From Paramecium tetraurelia (taxonomy: Eukaryota > Ciliophora > Oligohymenophorea > Peniculida > Parameciidae): a stretch of 64,000 nucleotides of DNA. Shown in pieces: positions 61,840 to 64,000 of the stretch. Positions within the stretch are counted from its first letter, which is position 1, and each line of letters begins with the position of its first letter. The notes beneath the pieces were generated by a model, which saw only the letters and a program-made list of their open reading frames with translations, was not told the origin of the DNA and did not search any database. Location of the stretch: contig NW_001798963.1 in assembly GCF_000165425.1 (NCBI RefSeq), positions 62,001 through 126,000 of the forward strand, given 5' to 3'. The translations under genes and the position numbers were made by a program.

Positions 61840-63061
61840 TGCCAAAATTAAAAAAATACTCAACAAAGCTTAAGATCAATTTCAAGAGAGGCATTCTAAT
61901 ATTCAGTAAGGTTACTTTACAGACTTAAGATAATATTGTAGGATTGTGACTGCTTGTGAAGAGCAATTGATATTAAATTTGAGTGACTATAACTTAGAGT
62001 TCATTGGTGAACTTATATCAGGTTTCATCTAATATTGATCTCAAATCTCCTTAATTGGATCTAACAGTTTGAATTATCGTTAACTCCTCACTTAGGTATC
62101 TGCCTTTTGAACATCTCCTTGAGCAGAGTCGCAAACATAAAAACAAATTCAACAGCATTAATGAAAGTGATGCTGCCAAACATATGAAAGAACTTCATGA
62201 ATCTATTCAATCTCTTGCCATTTAACAAGTAAATCACTGACAGTCACAATGCTGATATACAAAATCTGAATTCCGTTTAAATCATTGATTCAGTTACACA
62301 ATAACTTCGAAACAATATTAGAAGTAACTCTAAATCCAACTCCAAAATTATATTATAACAGTTATTTTCAAACCAGAAGAACTAAAATACTAGCAACGAT
62401 TAGGAACAACAAACCATATTAAATTACACCGATGTTGACTACGTAGAATAACAAAATCAAGAATTAAGAGTACTTATTGATAGAACCATCAGTAATATGA
62501 GGATAAGTTAAAGTAATCTATAATCAAATACAAAGAAGCTAAATTGATTCTCAAAGTTTAAAAGATGAACTTGAACACTAATCCACCTTATTGGAGGCCT
62601 AAAATGAATTATTTAAATAATATCAAGACAAAAATGCAGAATAAACTCTCACTCACTTTATCCAAGTGCCTACTATTGCTGATAAAAATAAAGATTGTCA
62701 ATAGAAAGAAACTAGAAATTTCTATTTACAAACATGAAATTAAGATCTTCATCTCTTCCAAGAATAGATGGTAGAGAGGGTGATCTTATGAGAAATTCAT
62801 TTATCAAAATTGTGGTCTAATTATCCAAGAATTTAATTCCAACTCAATATGTGATTGAGAATTTCAAGAAATATTAACAATAATATGAATTTAAAGAAAA
62901 GGTTGCTAAGGTATGCTCATAAGTCCAACTCAAAGTACCAACTGATGAACTATAGAATGAATCAATTTCTCATGAAAACAGAGTGATGATATTCTCAAAG
63001 CTTTGTTAAGTGCTCCAAGAGAAACATCAATAGTGTTTCCCTTAATGTGATCATCTTAATT
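61840..63061 (+). pseudogene. Decayed coiled-coil gene
   Basis: Successive plus-strand pieces in different frames all look protein-coding with TAA/TAG glutamines: QFQERHSNIQQGYFTDLRQ (~61870), KFNSINESDAAKHMKELHE (~62140), DSVTQQLRNNIRSNSKS (~62290), IDSQSLKDELEHQSTLLEA (~62545) and NLIPTQYVIENFKKYQQ (~62830). They are separated by TGA stops and frame changes, and no GT..AG intron of suitable size repairs most of them. It is a recent relic of an unrecognised coiled-coil protein. Confidence 0.6.
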
Positions 63062-63267
63062 TTTTATAATGAAGAAATATCAAATTAATATTTAAGTTCT
63101 ATTGTTGTAAACATAGTATTAATAGAATACATTGAATTCTCTCTGATCATGATACATAATATGATTTTACTGAGTTGTATAATACAAAATAGATAGATGA
63201 TACATAATTAAATGATTTATTTTATGATAGTTTACTTTAACAATAATTTATATCACAAATATAATTT

Positions 63268-64000
63268 ATGTTAAGGAAATTGCTTCGATTCCAATTTTGC
63301 TCTCTACAAGATTAAATCAAGAAACAATAGAATTCCTACAGCAATATCACTGATAAAATTATATCATATGTTGGTAGGGATTTACATAAAATACCCTCAC
63401 ATCCCCTCGGAATAATTAAGAATAGAATTGAAACATTTTTTCAAAATGAAGCCATAACAGAGAAGCAAAGCAAATATCCTTTGAAGTATAAAATTATTGA
63501 TAATCTTTCTCCAATCGTATCAGTAAAGTAGGTATTAATGCTAATCATTATATAGAATTTTGATTCTTTATTAGTGCCTCCTGATCACCCAAGCAGAAAG
63601 AAAAGCGACACTTATTATATTAATGAGAATGCCTTATTAAGATGTCACACTTCTGCTCATCAAGTGGAATTAATCCAAAATAATGTTGATGCATTTGTAG
63701 TGGTAGGAGATGTTTATAGAAGAGATGAAATAGATGCCACTCATTACCCAGTATTTCATTAAGTCGAGATTGTGAGAATCTTTTAACAAGATCAATTCTC
63801 CTCTAAATATTTGCAACATTAAATATAGGAATCTATGGATGATCTAAAAGAGACCCTAGAAAGATTGACTAAACATCTATTCGGTGATGTACAAATGAGA
63901 TGGGTTGAAACCACATTCCCATTTACTAATCCATCAATGGAATTGGAGATCTACTTTTAAGATAAATGGTTGGAAGTACTTGGATGTGGAGTTATCCATT
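63268..64000 (+). CDS. Mitochondrial-type phenylalanyl-tRNA synthetase, N-terminal part (runs off window)
   Basis: A basic, Ser/Gln-rich N-terminus suits a mitochondrial presequence. The class II core follows: [11 protein letters not shown], then [34 protein letters not shown] (motif 2 entry), [20 protein letters not shown] and [14 protein letters not shown]. This is the monomeric FARS2-type enzyme charging tRNA-Phe. A 24-nt intron (63532-63555) is inferred because homologues read straight from the preceding strand into QNFDSL; it is in phase and stop-free. The C-terminal part, including the anticodon-binding domain, lies outside the window. Confidence 0.9.

Noticed and set aside
1-64000. LTR elements, Polinton-like elements, LINEs or DNA transposons
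   Set aside because: No reverse transcriptase, integrase, capsid or transposase motifs and no long terminal repeats were seen in any reading frame examined.

Overview
This window looks like macronuclear DNA of a Paramecium (aurelia-type ciliate). Long open frames appear only if TAA and TAG are read as glutamine and TGA is the sole stop. The DNA is AT-rich and packed with genes on both strands. Genes are interrupted by tiny introns of about 20-32 nt with GTA...TAG/CAG/AAG ends. Frames were rebuilt by hand, and nearly every gene model below becomes an exact multiple of three once its introns are removed. That is the main quality check behind the coordinates. No virus-like element, LTR, transposon, CRISPR array or rRNA was seen.

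Layout, left to right. 1-9.2 kb: the tail of an unknown gene, an ABCA transporter, a frame-disrupted DHHC palmitoyltransferase, a protein kinase, a decayed gene, a GET1/WRB-like ER insertase subunit and a tRNA-Arg(CCG). 9.2-18 kb: an unknown gene, a three-repeat Myb protein, two coiled-coil genes, a voltage/CNBD-type channel with an odd pore and a possible ANTH-domain protein. 18-27.7 kb: a coiled-coil protein, a protein with a possible PH-like end, two TMEM43 paralogues flanking a bZIP factor, and a CXC (tesmin/LIN54) factor. 27.7-35.2 kb: a predicted N-acylated protein, TRM10, a small secreted basic protein, an EH-domain protein and two coiled-coil/unknown genes. 35.2-42.8 kb: a non-coding stretch, a decayed pyrophosphate-dependent phosphofructokinase, a possible ciliary protein, a multi-TM protein, profilin, a doubtful gene remnant and a truncated hemoglobin. 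42.9-53.1 kb: a kinase with DFN in place of DFG, a short unknown gene, an importin-alpha-like protein, a MORN-repeat protein, CFAP58, a small unknown gene, prefoldin 6 and an RRM protein. 53.2-64 kb: a 1339-residue TPR protein, a triple-PH protein, an unknown gene, a decayed coiled-coil gene and the start of mitochondrial-type phenylalanyl-tRNA synthetase.

There is no sign of an operon or one shared pathway, as expected for a ciliate chromosome. Recurring themes are cilia (CFAP58, TPR/MORN/coiled-coil proteins), membrane traffic (DHHC, GET1, EH, ANTH-like, PH) and transcription factors (Myb, bZIP, CXC). The strongest points for a second look are the channel pore, the DHHC frame break at the catalytic site, the phosphofructokinase pseudogene, very tight gene spacing (divergent starts 15 and 25 nt apart, a 4-nt ATGA overlap) and several introns whose length is a multiple of three with no stop.
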